DNA of 11,324 bases from Candidatus Anoxychlamydiales bacterium. Its GTDB lineage: Bacteria > Chlamydiota > Chlamydiia > Chlamydiales > SM23-39. Under the pieces are notes generated by a model. The model was not told where the DNA came from. It saw nothing but the letters and a program-made list of their open reading frames with translations, and ran no database searches. Below, piece by piece: positions 1 through 7,503 of this stretch (the stretch's first letter is position 1; every line of letters begins with the position of its first letter). The position numbers and the translations under genes are program-made. The stretch lies in contig JAAKFW010000033.1 of assembly GCA_011064905.1 (NCBI GenBank), positions 1 to 11,324 of the forward strand. Direction: 5' to 3'.

Positions 1-27
1 TTGTTATCAAAAAAAAAATAAAAAATT

Positions 28-58
28 TTGTTTCCAAAAATCTTTTTTTCTTTATTAT
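28..58 (+). promoter_or_regulatory. Possible promoter upstream of the two-partner secretion locus
   Basis: A TTGTTT element (28-33) and a TATTAT element (53-58) resemble -35 and -10 boxes with a 19-bp spacer, slightly longer than the usual 17. They lie about 30 nt upstream of the transporter start codon. A purine-rich AGGGA at 66-70 is too far from the ATG to be an ideal ribosome site, and AAGG at 85-88 is too close. In such AT-rich DNA these matches can arise by chance, so this is a weak call. Confidence 0.25.
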
Positions 59-89
59 CACGATTAGGGAACTAATATATATATAAGGT

Positions 90-1736
90 ATGATTAAGTT
101 TTTTTTCATTTTTATCTCTCTTTTTTCTATTGTTTTTGCTGAGCAAAAAGATGAGCATCAAAGCTCTATAAAAAAAGAGCAGAATAAAAAAATACTCGTT
201 GAGAAATTAAAGGGTTTAGTTTTTCAAGGAAAATATAGCGAAATTAAGGATTTGAAAGATCCTATCGTTATTGATAATGTGGATATACCAAATCCTAATG
301 AATTTAAAAAGAAGATAGATAAATTCATTGGAGATCCTATAACTATTGAAAAATTAGATGAAATCAAAATCTTTGTCGTAAATTACTTTAGAAAAGAGGG
401 CTATCCACTCGTTGGTGTGAATATTCCAGTTGGACAGGATATTACAGATGGAGATGTTTATGTAGTTATTCAAGTTGCAAAACTTGGCAAAGTTGAGGTT
501 GAGGGCGCTAGATACTTTTCTAAGGAAAGAATCAAAAAGCAAGTGAGGCTAAAACCAAATGAAAAGATTTCAACAAATAAGGTTATTCAAGATTTAGAGT
601 GGTTAAATGACAATCCTTTTCGAAATGTATCTGCAATTTATCAAGCAGGTGATAACTTAAATGAGACTGATGTAATTTTTAATGTCGAAGATAGATTTCC
701 AATGAGAGTATATGCAGGATATGAAAATAGCTCTTATACTATAGCTGGAAGCTCTAGATTTATAGCCGGATTTAACTTAGGTAATCTTTTTAAATCAGAT
801 CAGCAACTAAACTTTCAGTTTATGAGTGCAAAAAAATTTAATGATTGGTGGGGAGTATCAGGAAACTATATTATCCCTCTTCCTTGGAAAAATATCTTAA
901 AATTTTTAGGAAGCTATTCTAGGGCTATATCTGATGAAGCAGCGTTGCAAAGTGTAACCGGTAAAGGTTGGACAGCAGCTATGAGGTATGAGATTCCTCT
1001 TCCTATTATCGGAAATTTAAGTCACGATTTAATAGCAGGATTTGATTTTAAGAGAACTAATAACTTTTTGCTTTTTGCTGAGAACTTAGTTTTTGATAGA
1101 TTTATAGATGTAGCTCAATTTTTATTAAAGTATCAAGGTACTTATGATGATAGTTTCGGAGTAACCTCTTTTGAAGTTTCTGCATTTTACTCTCCTGGAG
1201 GCATTACAAAAAACAATAAAACCTCAAAATTTGAAATAGAAAGACCTGAAGCTAAGTCTGATTATGGATATATAGACCTAGATATCGAAAGAGTAACTAG
1301 GTTAAAAGCTGATCTATCTTGGGTTATTAACTTTTTAGGACAACTATCTTATGCAAAACTACTACTCTCTGAGCAGTTATCGCTAGGCGGTAGCTTTACT
1401 ATAAGAGGTTATATGGAAAATGAGGTTGCAGGAGATAACGGTATTTTACTTAAAAATGAGATTAGATTTCCAAGTATTCGTTTTCAAAAAAAGAATATGA
1501 AAAATGCTTTGCAGTTTTTAGCATTTTTAGATTATGGATTTGCAACAAATGTAGATAAAAGCATAGTTGAGAGTTCTAAATCTTTATTGTCAGTTGGTCC
1601 CGGTGTTAGATTTAATATGTCTACTTATCTAACTCTTCGCTTTGATTATGGATTTCAATTGCTTAAAATAAATGGTAAACCCTTTCCAAAAAGTGGTAGA
1701 TCAAGAGGGCATTTAAGTGTTATTGCATCTTATTAA
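90..1736 (+). CDS. Two-partner secretion outer-membrane transporter (TpsB, FhaC/ShlB family)
   Basis: This 548-residue protein is the translocation pore that would carry the downstream exoprotein across the outer membrane. A signal peptide is visible at residues 1-17, with likely cleavage after VFA. A first POTRA-like domain lies at about 58-131 and a second at about 132-203. The second contains the family-typical LNDNPFRNV stretch (172-180). The rest (about 204-548) alternates aromatic and hydrophobic strands as in a 16-stranded barrel. IRGY at 438-441 matches the conserved (V/I)RGY loop-6 motif, FLDYG at 479-483 matches the family's conserved D-Y-G strand, and the protein ends in an aromatic residue. 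Length fits the family (about 550-600). The N-terminal plug helix and proline linker of FhaC are not obvious; residues 18-57 are charged and may only partly replace them. The ATG is chosen because it begins the signal peptide; its ribosome site is poor. It forms an operon with the exoprotein gene 13 nt downstream. Confidence 0.93.
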   Translation: MIKFFFIFISLFSIVFAEQKDEHQSSIKKEQNKKILVEKLKGLVFQGKYSEIKDLKDPIVIDNVDIPNPNEFKKKIDKFIGDPITIEKLDEIKIFVVNYFRKEGYPLVGVNIPVGQDITDGDVYVVIQVAKLGKVEVEGARYFSKERIKKQVRLKPNEKISTNKVIQDLEWLNDNPFRNVSAIYQAGDNLNETDVIFNVEDRFPMRVYAGYENSSYTIAGSSRFIAGFNLGNLFKSDQQLNFQFMSAKKFNDWWGVSGNYIIPLPWKNILKFLGSYSRAISDEAALQSVTGKGWTAAMRYEIPLPIIGNLSHDLIAGFDFKRTNNFLLFAENLVFDRFIDVAQFLLKYQGTYDDSFGVTSFEVSAFYSPGGITKNNKTSKFEIERPEAKSDYGYIDLDIERVTRLKADLSWVINFLGQLSYAKLLLSEQLSLGGSFTIRGYMENEVAGDNGILLKNEIRFPSIRFQKKNMKNALQFLAFLDYGFATNVDKSIVESSKSLLSVGPGVRFNMSTYLTLRFDYGFQLLKINGKPFPKSGRSRGHLSVIASY

Positions 1737-1749
1737 AAAGAGAATAAAT

Positions 1750-4700
1750 ATGAAATTAATTTTAAAAATTTTTATATTTTTTATAGCAACAAAAGCATTA
1801 GCTAACCCTAGTGGAGAAAAGGTTGTCTCTGGGAATATTCAAATCGAAAGAATAAATGAGATTTTAAAGATCTATCAAAAATCGGATAATGCAATTATCA
1901 ACTGGAAGGATTTTTCAATTAATGAAAATGAGATAACCAAAATTATAGCATCTAGTGATAATGCAGCTATTTTAAATAGAGTAATCTCCTCAAATCCATC
2001 CCATCTTTTTGGAAAGCTTCTCTCTAACGCTAATGTTTTTTTAATCAATCAAAATGGAATTCTCGTTGGTAAAAATGCCTTAATAGATACAAAAGCTTTA
2101 ACCCTATCAACTTTAGATATTGCAAATGATGAATTTTTAAATGCAAAAGATTTGAGGTTTAAATCTGATTCAATTGAAAAAATCATAAATAAAGGAAAAA
2201 TCCATACCTTTGGTGATATTTATCTTATAGCAAGAGATGTTCATAATAGAAATGAAATCACATCAGAGAAGGGAGCTGCACATTTAATCGGAGCAATGGA
2301 CGTTATATTAATAGAGAAAAAAACACCTCAAATTGGCGTTGGAATAAAAAATCAAGGATCTTGCTCAAATAAAGGAACTATTAAGGCCGTAAACGTAGAA
2401 TTAAAAGCAGCTGGTAATAATATTTATGCTTTAGCTATTAACTCAAAAGGTGTAATCGAAACAAATGGCGCTATTGAAAAAGATGGCAGGGTTATTTTAG
2501 CTGCTGAAGAAGGGGTAGTATCGATCAATGGAAAAATCAATTCAAAAGATATCCAAATAACTGGAGATCATATACATATTAAGAGCGAAGCTAAACTAGA
2601 TGCCTCTACGAAGATGGGAAAGTCAAGAATTTTAATTGGTGGGGATTATAAAGGAGAGAACCCTGAGATAAAAAACGCTAAAACAACGACTATTTATGAA
2701 GGAGCTCAGATTTTTGCTGACGCTCTATCTAATAACGAGGCTGGAAAAATTATTATATATTCAGAAGAGCAAACAATATTTGAAGGTTTTATAAGCGCTC
2801 AGGGCATTAAAAAAGATGGAGGTTTTGTTGAGATCTCATCTAAAGACAGACTAAATATGAGTGGAGAGGTTTTATTAAATTCAATCTCAGGTAAAAAAGG
2901 CAGTTTGCTTTTAGATCCAGGAAGCATTCGAATTGTTCATGGTGATGCAAAAAATTATGGCGCAAATGTTTTTACAGATGGTTTTATACAAGAGATTTTA
3001 AAAAATGCAAATTTAGAAATTTCAACTAAAAATGCTACAAATAACGAAGATCAGACAATAACAATCGATGGCAAAGTAAATATCTTATGGAAAGATAAGA
3101 CAACTCTTACTTTTGAAGCTACCAGAAATATTATTATGAAATCTGGTGCAAAAATTGAAAATACTTCTGATGAAAAGTTTTTAGCTATCCATTTTAAAAC
3201 TATAAATGATCAAGGGAATTTTACAGGGATTATATTAGAAAAAGACACTCAGATTCTTTCAAGAGCAGCTAATATTAAACTAGATGGAAGATCAGGAAAT
3301 ATTGGTGATAATAATTATGGTATCTTAGCTCAAGGCAAGATAATGACCCAAAATGATTTAGGAACAGCTGGAAATATTACTCTTATAGGCAAGGCAAATC
3401 GAGGTGATAATAATAATGTAGGTATATATTTGAAAGGGGCTGAGCTAAGTTCTAAAAATGGAAAAATTTCTTTAAGTGGACAGAGTTTTGCTACAAAAGA
3501 ATCAAATGATGGTATCTTATTAGATAATGGAGCTAGAATAATTTTAGAAAGTGCAAATTTAGTTGTAGATGGAAAAGCATCCGGTACAAATTCTACAGGT
3601 GTAAATTTAGCTAATTCTCATATAGAAGCGAGAGGCCTTTCTTCAATTGATATAATAGGAAAAGAATCAGGCAAAGTTGGAATTGATATTTCAGAAAATG
3701 CTAGGATTCTATCAATGGGAGTTGTTAATTTAAAAGCTACCGATTCAATTCATGCCCATGGTCAGATAGTATCTCAGGGAAAAGTTAAAATAGATATTGG
3801 ATGTGAAAAAGATGGTAGATTTGTTTTGAAAAAAACAATTTATGCTAAAGAGCTAGAAATTCATGGAAATGATAATAATGATACTTTTTATATGTACGCC
3901 CCTCAAAAATGTAAAATTTTTGGAGGAAAAGCAAATAATACTCTAATCGCACCAGATGGAATAAATGTTTATGAGATAACATCTTTAAATTCTGGTATTT
4001 TAAATAGGGATATTTCATTTGCTCAAATCCAAAACTTAAAGGGTTCTATATATTTAGATGATACATTTGTTTTTTCACGTAATGGTAAATTAAATGGTAA
4101 AATTGATGGCGGTGGTGGTAAAAACACTATAATTGGGCCAAATGTTGATAACATATGGACTTTAACATCGAGTGATACTGGATATATAAATGGTATTTCT
4201 AATTTTCAAAATATTCAAAATTTAGTAGGTGGTGAAAAGAGTGATACTTTTACATTTTTAACAGGAGCAAGCGTAAGTGGAATTATAGACGGCAAGGCAG
4301 GAAATAATGTAATAGATTATTGTTCTTGTATGAATGATTTAACTTTAGATCTTCACAAAGTTATTAATGTTCAAGAAGTCATTGGAGGAAAACAAGATAA
4401 TGTACTTATTGGACCTGAAGATATAAATGTTTGGTATATATCCGCTCACAATAAAGGCGAAGTTGGATCTATTAAATTTGAGAATTTTCAAAATCTAGTA
4501 GGAAGTGGTATCCAAGATACTTTTTATGCCTTAGAGAATGCTAAAATTGATGGTGAGATAAATGGAGCTGGGGGTAATAACTCTTTACATGCTCCAAATA
4601 AAACAAATAGTTGGCATATCACTGGTGTAAATAGAGGGTATATAGAAGATACATTAACTTTTTCAAATATCCAGAATCTTTTTGGTGGAGAGAAGCAAGA

Positions 4701-6117
4701 TACATATAAATTTTTAGATTATGCATATGTAACAGGTTCTATCAATGGTATGTCTAAAATGAAAAATACACTAGATTTTTCAAGTCATACAAGTGAAGTA
4801 GCTATTGATTTAAATAATCTTGAAAATATTCAAGAAATCATAGGTGGTGGTAAAACCACATTAATTGGAAGGGATGTCGATAATATTTGGGCAATAACTA
4901 ATGATAGCTCAGGTTCATTAAACGATCACTTAACTTTCGTAAATATTGAAAATATAATAGGTGGTTCTAAAAAAGATATATTTGCAATTTCAAAAGAGGG
5001 AAAAATACTAGGTTACATCGACGGAAAATCAGGCGATAGCTCAATCTATGCAGCAGATAAAGATAATACCTGGAATATTTATGCTGTAAATACAGGGAAA
5101 TTAAACGATTCTTTGAATTTTAAAAATGTAAAAAATTTAATAGGATCAGATTTAACTGATAAATTCTATTTTGAAAATCAGGGAAAGATCGAAGGAAAAA
5201 TAGATGGTGGAAAAGGAATCAATAATGTTTTGGATTTTTCCAAAAAAATAGATCCTATTACTTTAGATCTTAATAAAATAGATAATGTAAACACTGTGGT
5301 TGGTTCAAAAGGATTAGATACTTTAATTGGAAGAGATAAAACTAACGTTTGGTATTTTTCAGCATTGAATGAAGGATATGTTCAAGATATTAATTTTATT
5401 GGTTTTGAAAATATTCAAGGTGGAAATTCTAGTGATATCTTTGTTTTTAAAGACAACACCGGGGTTACAGGTTTTATCGATGGTGGATGTGATATATCGA
5501 TGAATATATTAGATTACTCTCTTTGTACAAAGCCTGTTCAAGCAGATCTCTTATCAGGAGAGACATCTAATAGTTTAAAATCTTCAAATATTCAAGCAGC
5601 TGTGCTACCGAAACTATCTGGTATAAATGCAAAAGAGCTTGCTCAATCTGTTGAAATACCACTTTATGAAACAGATAATTTAGAGGGTTATTTTGAAAAT
5701 AGTTTTGTCAGACTCTTTAAAGACTCAAAATTTATGGGTGAAAAAGATCGAATTATAGATGAAGTTAATTTTCCAATCTATTGGGCTAAAGGTGAATACA
5801 CTGGCTTTGTTTATAGAGCTTCATCACCATTTATAATAACTAAAAAAACATCCAAATCACAATTTTTCAAAGTTACGATGAGTCCATTTTTAGCAGACAA
5901 TAGAGTAGCTGATGACTCTGTTAGAATGAAAAACAATTTATATAAACCAATTTTCAATGAAAAAATAGCTGTTCGGGGTCATTTAAAACAATCAAGTGTA
6001 GAGTTTGAAAAAGAAGATAGTGGATTTGATCTTGAAGATTTTACTATTATAACGCAAAATGTAAAAGAAAAGAGTATAAAGCAAAGACCAAGGCCTTTTC
6101 ATTATAATTCAAAATAA
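1750..6117 (+). CDS. Two-partner secretion exoprotein (TpsA), filamentous-haemagglutinin-like repeat adhesin
   Basis: This 1455-residue secreted protein is the presumed cargo of the upstream transporter, probably a surface or released adhesin. An ATG at 1717 inside the transporter gene is in frame, but the start at 1750 gives a clean signal peptide (residues 1-18, cut after ALA) with an AGAG ribosome site about 7 nt upstream. Residues 19 to about 260 form the TPS/haemagglutination-activity domain: NWKDFSI (51-57), AAILNRV (72-78), NQNGI (100-104, in place of the usual NPNGI) and LSTLDI (119-124). Residues about 290-395 match a conserved block of large bacterial exoproteins, with IGGDYKGENP, GGFVEIS and LLLDPGSI. 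A beta-helical stalk follows, containing an RGD at 551-553. Next comes an array of long repeats (about 706-1270) and a 185-residue C-terminal region (1271-1455) with a basic tail that I do not recognise. Seven cysteines are present, including a CSC at 858-860. Substrate or host target cannot be read from the sequence. Confidence 0.9.
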   Translation: MKLILKIFIFFIATKALANPSGEKVVSGNIQIERINEILKIYQKSDNAIINWKDFSINENEITKIIASSDNAAILNRVISSNPSHLFGKLLSNANVFLINQNGILVGKNALIDTKALTLSTLDIANDEFLNAKDLRFKSDSIEKIINKGKIHTFGDIYLIARDVHNRNEITSEKGAAHLIGAMDVILIEKKTPQIGVGIKNQGSCSNKGTIKAVNVELKAAGNNIYALAINSKGVIETNGAIEKDGRVILAAEEGVVSINGKINSKDIQITGDHIHIKSEAKLDASTKMGKSRILIGGDYKGENPEIKNAKTTTIYEGAQIFADALSNNEAGKIIIYSEEQTIFEGFISAQGIKKDGGFVEISSKDRLNMSGEVLLNSISGKKGSLLLDPGSIRIVHGDAKNYGANVFTDGFIQEILKNANLEISTKNATNNEDQTITIDGKVNILWKDKTTLTFEATRNIIMKSGAKIENTSDEKFLAIHFKTINDQGNFTGIILEKDTQILSRAANIKLDGRSGNIGDNNYGILAQGKIMTQNDLGTAGNITLIGKANRGDNNNVGIYLKGAELSSKNGKISLSGQSFATKESNDGILLDNGARIILESANLVVDGKASGTNSTGVNLANSHIEARGLSSIDIIGKESGKVGIDISENARILSMGVVNLKATDSIHAHGQIVSQGKVKIDIGCEKDGRFVLKKTIYAKELEIHGNDNNDTFYMYAPQKCKIFGGKANNTLIAPDGINVYEITSLNSGILNRDISFAQIQNLKGSIYLDDTFVFSRNGKLNGKIDGGGGKNTIIGPNVDNIWTLTSSDTGYINGISNFQNIQNLVGGEKSDTFTFLTGASVSGIIDGKAGNNVIDYCSCMNDLTLDLHKVINVQEVIGGKQDNVLIGPEDINVWYISAHNKGEVGSIKFENFQNLVGSGIQDTFYALENAKIDGEINGAGGNNSLHAPNKTNSWHITGVNRGYIEDTLTFSNIQNLFGGEKQDTYKFLDYAYVTGSINGMSKMKNTLDFSSHTSEVAIDLNNLENIQEIIGGGKTTLIGRDVDNIWAITNDSSGSLNDHLTFVNIENIIGGSKKDIFAISKEGKILGYIDGKSGDSSIYAADKDNTWNIYAVNTGKLNDSLNFKNVKNLIGSDLTDKFYFENQGKIEGKIDGGKGINNVLDFSKKIDPITLDLNKIDNVNTVVGSKGLDTLIGRDKTNVWYFSALNEGYVQDINFIGFENIQGGNSSDIFVFKDNTGVTGFIDGGCDISMNILDYSLCTKPVQADLLSGETSNSLKSSNIQAAVLPKLSGINAKELAQSVEIPLYETDNLEGYFENSFVRLFKDSKFMGEKDRIIDEVNFPIYWAKGEYTGFVYRASSPFIITKKTSKSQFFKVTMSPFLADNRVADDSVRMKNNLYKPIFNEKIAVRGHLKQSSVEFEKEDSGFDLEDFTIITQNVKEKSIKQRPRPFHYNSK
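3865..5559 (+). repeat. Alternating short/long repeat array inside the TpsA exoprotein
   Basis: Seven units, each opening with a V/I/S/T-W/Y dipeptide, are encoded from nt 3967, 4153, 4429, 4609, 4885, 5068 and 5347. Their lengths are 62, 92, 60, 92, 61, 93 and about 71 residues, so short and long units alternate and the super-period is 152-154 residues (456-462 nt). A partial unit holding only the second half lies in front (from nt 3865, GNDNNDTF onwards). Each unit has a W-I-T/S-x-x-N/S-x-G start, a F-x-N-I-Q/E-N-hydrophobic-x-G-G/S core, a D-T/I-F strand, and an I-D-G-x-x-G-x-N turn. Long units add about 30 residues carrying D-F/Y-S and a hydrophobic-D-L-N/H-K strand. DNA identity between units is low, so the array is old rather than recently amplified. 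The glycine-rich turns resemble degenerate RTX-like turns; this is a structural guess. Confidence 0.85.
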
Positions 6118-6132
6118 CAATAGGGTGGAAAT

Positions 6133-6273
6133 ATGGAAAAATATATTTGTTTAGTTTGTGGTTATATTTATGATCCTAATGAAAACAATAACGTATCTTT
6201 TAAAGACTTGCCTGGTGATTGGGTATGTCCTGAGTGTGGTGTTGGAAAAGATCAATTTGAGTTGGTTAAGTGA
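6133..6273 (+). CDS. Rubredoxin, short-loop type
   Basis: This 46-residue cytoplasmic electron carrier holds one iron bound by four cysteines. The ligands are C6 and C9 in YICLVCGY and C32 and C35 in WVCPECGV, with the family-typical YDP (13-15), DLP (25-27) and DW (29-30). Common rubredoxins have about 52-54 residues. This one lacks about seven residues in the loop between the two CxxC knuckles, as does the 45-residue rubredoxin of Desulfovibrio desulfuricans. A strong ribosome site (AGGGTGG, 6122-6128) sits just before the ATG. The gene starts 15 nt after the exoprotein stop and its TGA overlaps the GTG of the flavodiiron gene, so the two are probably translated together. The expected role is to pass electrons from an NAD(P)H-dependent rubredoxin reductase, not present in this window, to the flavodiiron protein. 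Confidence 0.95.
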   Translation: MEKYICLVCGYIYDPNENNNVSFKDLPGDWVCPECGVGKDQFELVK

Positions 6274-7439
6274 GAGCTGTTGAAATAAAAAAAGGAATCT
6301 ATTGGGTTGGTGCAATCGATTGGGAACTAAGAGAATTTCACGGTTATCTAACGCAAAAAGGATCAACATACAATGCATATCTAATCATAGATGAAAAAAT
6401 TGTTTTAGTTGATACAGTAAAATCTCATCTTACAGATGAGTTGATATCACGTATAAAAACTATAATAGACCCATCTAAGATCGATATTATTATTTCAAAT
6501 CATACAGAGATGGATCATTCAGGTTCTATCCCAGCTATTATGAAGTACTGCCAAAATGCAGAAATTGTTTGTTCGCCAATGGGGGAAAAAGGTCTTAAAA
6601 AACATTTTGATACTGCTTCATGGAAATTTAGAGTTGTTAATACTGGTGATAAAATAAATATTGGAAAGAGAGAGCTTTCGTTTATTTTAATGCAAATGGT
6701 GCATTGGCCAGATTCTATGGCTACATATTGCTTACAAGAAAAGCTGCTCATGCCAAATGATATATTTGGTCAACATCTTGCATCTTATGAAAGATTCGTT
6801 GATGAAAATTGTTTTGATGTTGTTATGGAAGAGGCAAAAAAATATTTTGCAAATATTTTACTTCCTTATTCTAGGCAATCTCTAGATGCTGTGAGTCAAA
6901 TAGAGAAACTAGATCTCGATATGATAGCTCCCTCTCATGGACTCATATGGAGAGGAGACGACGTTAAAAAAATCCTCAAAGCCTACGATAAATGGGATTC
7001 AAACATCTGTGAGAACAAAGCTGTAATAGTATATGATACCATGTGGGGCTCCACAAAAGAAATGGCGATGAGTATTTATAAAGCTTTTGAAGCGAAAAAT
7101 ATTAATGTAGAGATCAAAAGCTTAAAAAAAACTCATATCTCCGATATTATGACAGATATTTTAGATGCGAAATATATATGCGTAGGTTCTCCTACTCTAA
7201 ATAATACAATGATGCCAACAGTGGCTTCATTTTTGTATTACTTAAAAGGACTTAGGCCTCAAAATAGAGTTGGGATAGCTTTTGGATCATATGGATGGGG
7301 AGGACAGAGTCTAAATGAAATTGAAAAAGTTTTTGAATTTTTAAAGTATCAAACATTAGATACTATAAAATTTGAATACATACCAAAAAAAGATGATTTA
7401 GAGAAAATGACAAAAGACTTAAAAAACAAGCTAGGTTAA
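6270..7439 (+). CDS. fprA: A-type flavodiiron protein (rubredoxin:oxygen/NO oxidoreductase)
   Basis: This 389-residue cytoplasmic enzyme reduces O2 to water, or NO to N2O, protecting anaerobic metabolism. The N-terminal metallo-beta-lactamase-like domain (1 to about 248) carries the complete di-iron ligand set: H78, E80, D82 and H83 in [10 protein letters not shown]145 in MVHWPDSM, D164 in PNDIFGQH, and H223 in PSHGLIWR. The C-terminal flavodoxin-like domain (about 250-389) has the FMN phosphate loop [12 protein letters not shown] (255-266), the [10 protein letters not shown] loop (307-316) and GSYGWGG (339-345). No fused rubredoxin or flavin-reductase domain is present, which makes it class A and suits the separate rubredoxin gene just upstream. 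The start is GTG and overlaps the rubredoxin TGA by 4 nt (GTGA); no in-frame ATG exists near the conserved N-terminus, so translation by coupling is likely. The preference for O2 or NO cannot be decided from the sequence. Confidence 0.96.
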   Translation: MRAVEIKKGIYWVGAIDWELREFHGYLTQKGSTYNAYLIIDEKIVLVDTVKSHLTDELISRIKTIIDPSKIDIIISNHTEMDHSGSIPAIMKYCQNAEIVCSPMGEKGLKKHFDTASWKFRVVNTGDKINIGKRELSFILMQMVHWPDSMATYCLQEKLLMPNDIFGQHLASYERFVDENCFDVVMEEAKKYFANILLPYSRQSLDAVSQIEKLDLDMIAPSHGLIWRGDDVKKILKAYDKWDSNICENKAVIVYDTMWGSTKEMAMSIYKAFEAKNINVEIKSLKKTHISDIMTDILDAKYICVGSPTLNNTMMPTVASFLYYLKGLRPQNRVGIAFGSYGWGGQSLNEIEKVFEFLKYQTLDTIKFEYIPKKDDLEKMTKDLKNKLG

Positions 7440-7478
7440 ACTCTACTATTCATTTAAATATTGCGAAACAAAATCTAT

Positions 7479-7484
7479 TATAAT
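7479..7484 (+). promoter_or_regulatory. Candidate -10 box for the exported protein gene at 7504
   Basis: TATAAT at 7479-7484 is an exact -10 consensus in the 64-nt gap after the flavodiiron gene. No convincing -35 is seen at the usual distance; TTGCGA at 7461 is only 12 bp away. If the box is used, transcription would begin near 7491, which places the in-frame ATG at 7483 inside the promoter and favours the ATG at 7504. No Shine-Dalgarno sequence precedes either ATG, so the transcript would have a very short leader. Confidence 0.4.
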
Positions 7485-7503
7485 GTTGGATGTTCAAAAA
7501 AAC

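Noticed and set aside
1..40. Similarity of TTGTTATCAA at the window start to TTGGTTATCAA near 11173 as a flanking repeat
   Set aside because: The match is about 10 bases and imperfect in AT-rich DNA, and nothing else suggests that the whole window is one mobile unit.
1717..1749. Upstream in-frame ATG giving the exoprotein an 11-residue N-terminal extension
   Set aside because: It overlaps the transporter gene, would put a basic stretch before a complete signal peptide, and the ATG at 1750 has the better-placed ribosome site.
6103..6108. TATAAT within the last codons of the exoprotein gene as a promoter for rubredoxin
   Set aside because: It is a perfect -10 match, but no -35-like element lies 16-19 bp upstream and such hexamers are frequent in AT-rich DNA. 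It is kept only as an alternative to read-through from the exoprotein gene.
6151..6378. A 75-codon minus-strand open frame across the rubredoxin/flavodiiron junction
   Set aside because: It is antisense to two well-supported enzymes and has no family features or ribosome site.
7483..7503. Upstream in-frame ATG for the exported protein
   Set aside because: It lies inside a consensus -10 box and adds charged residues before a standard MKKK signal sequence.
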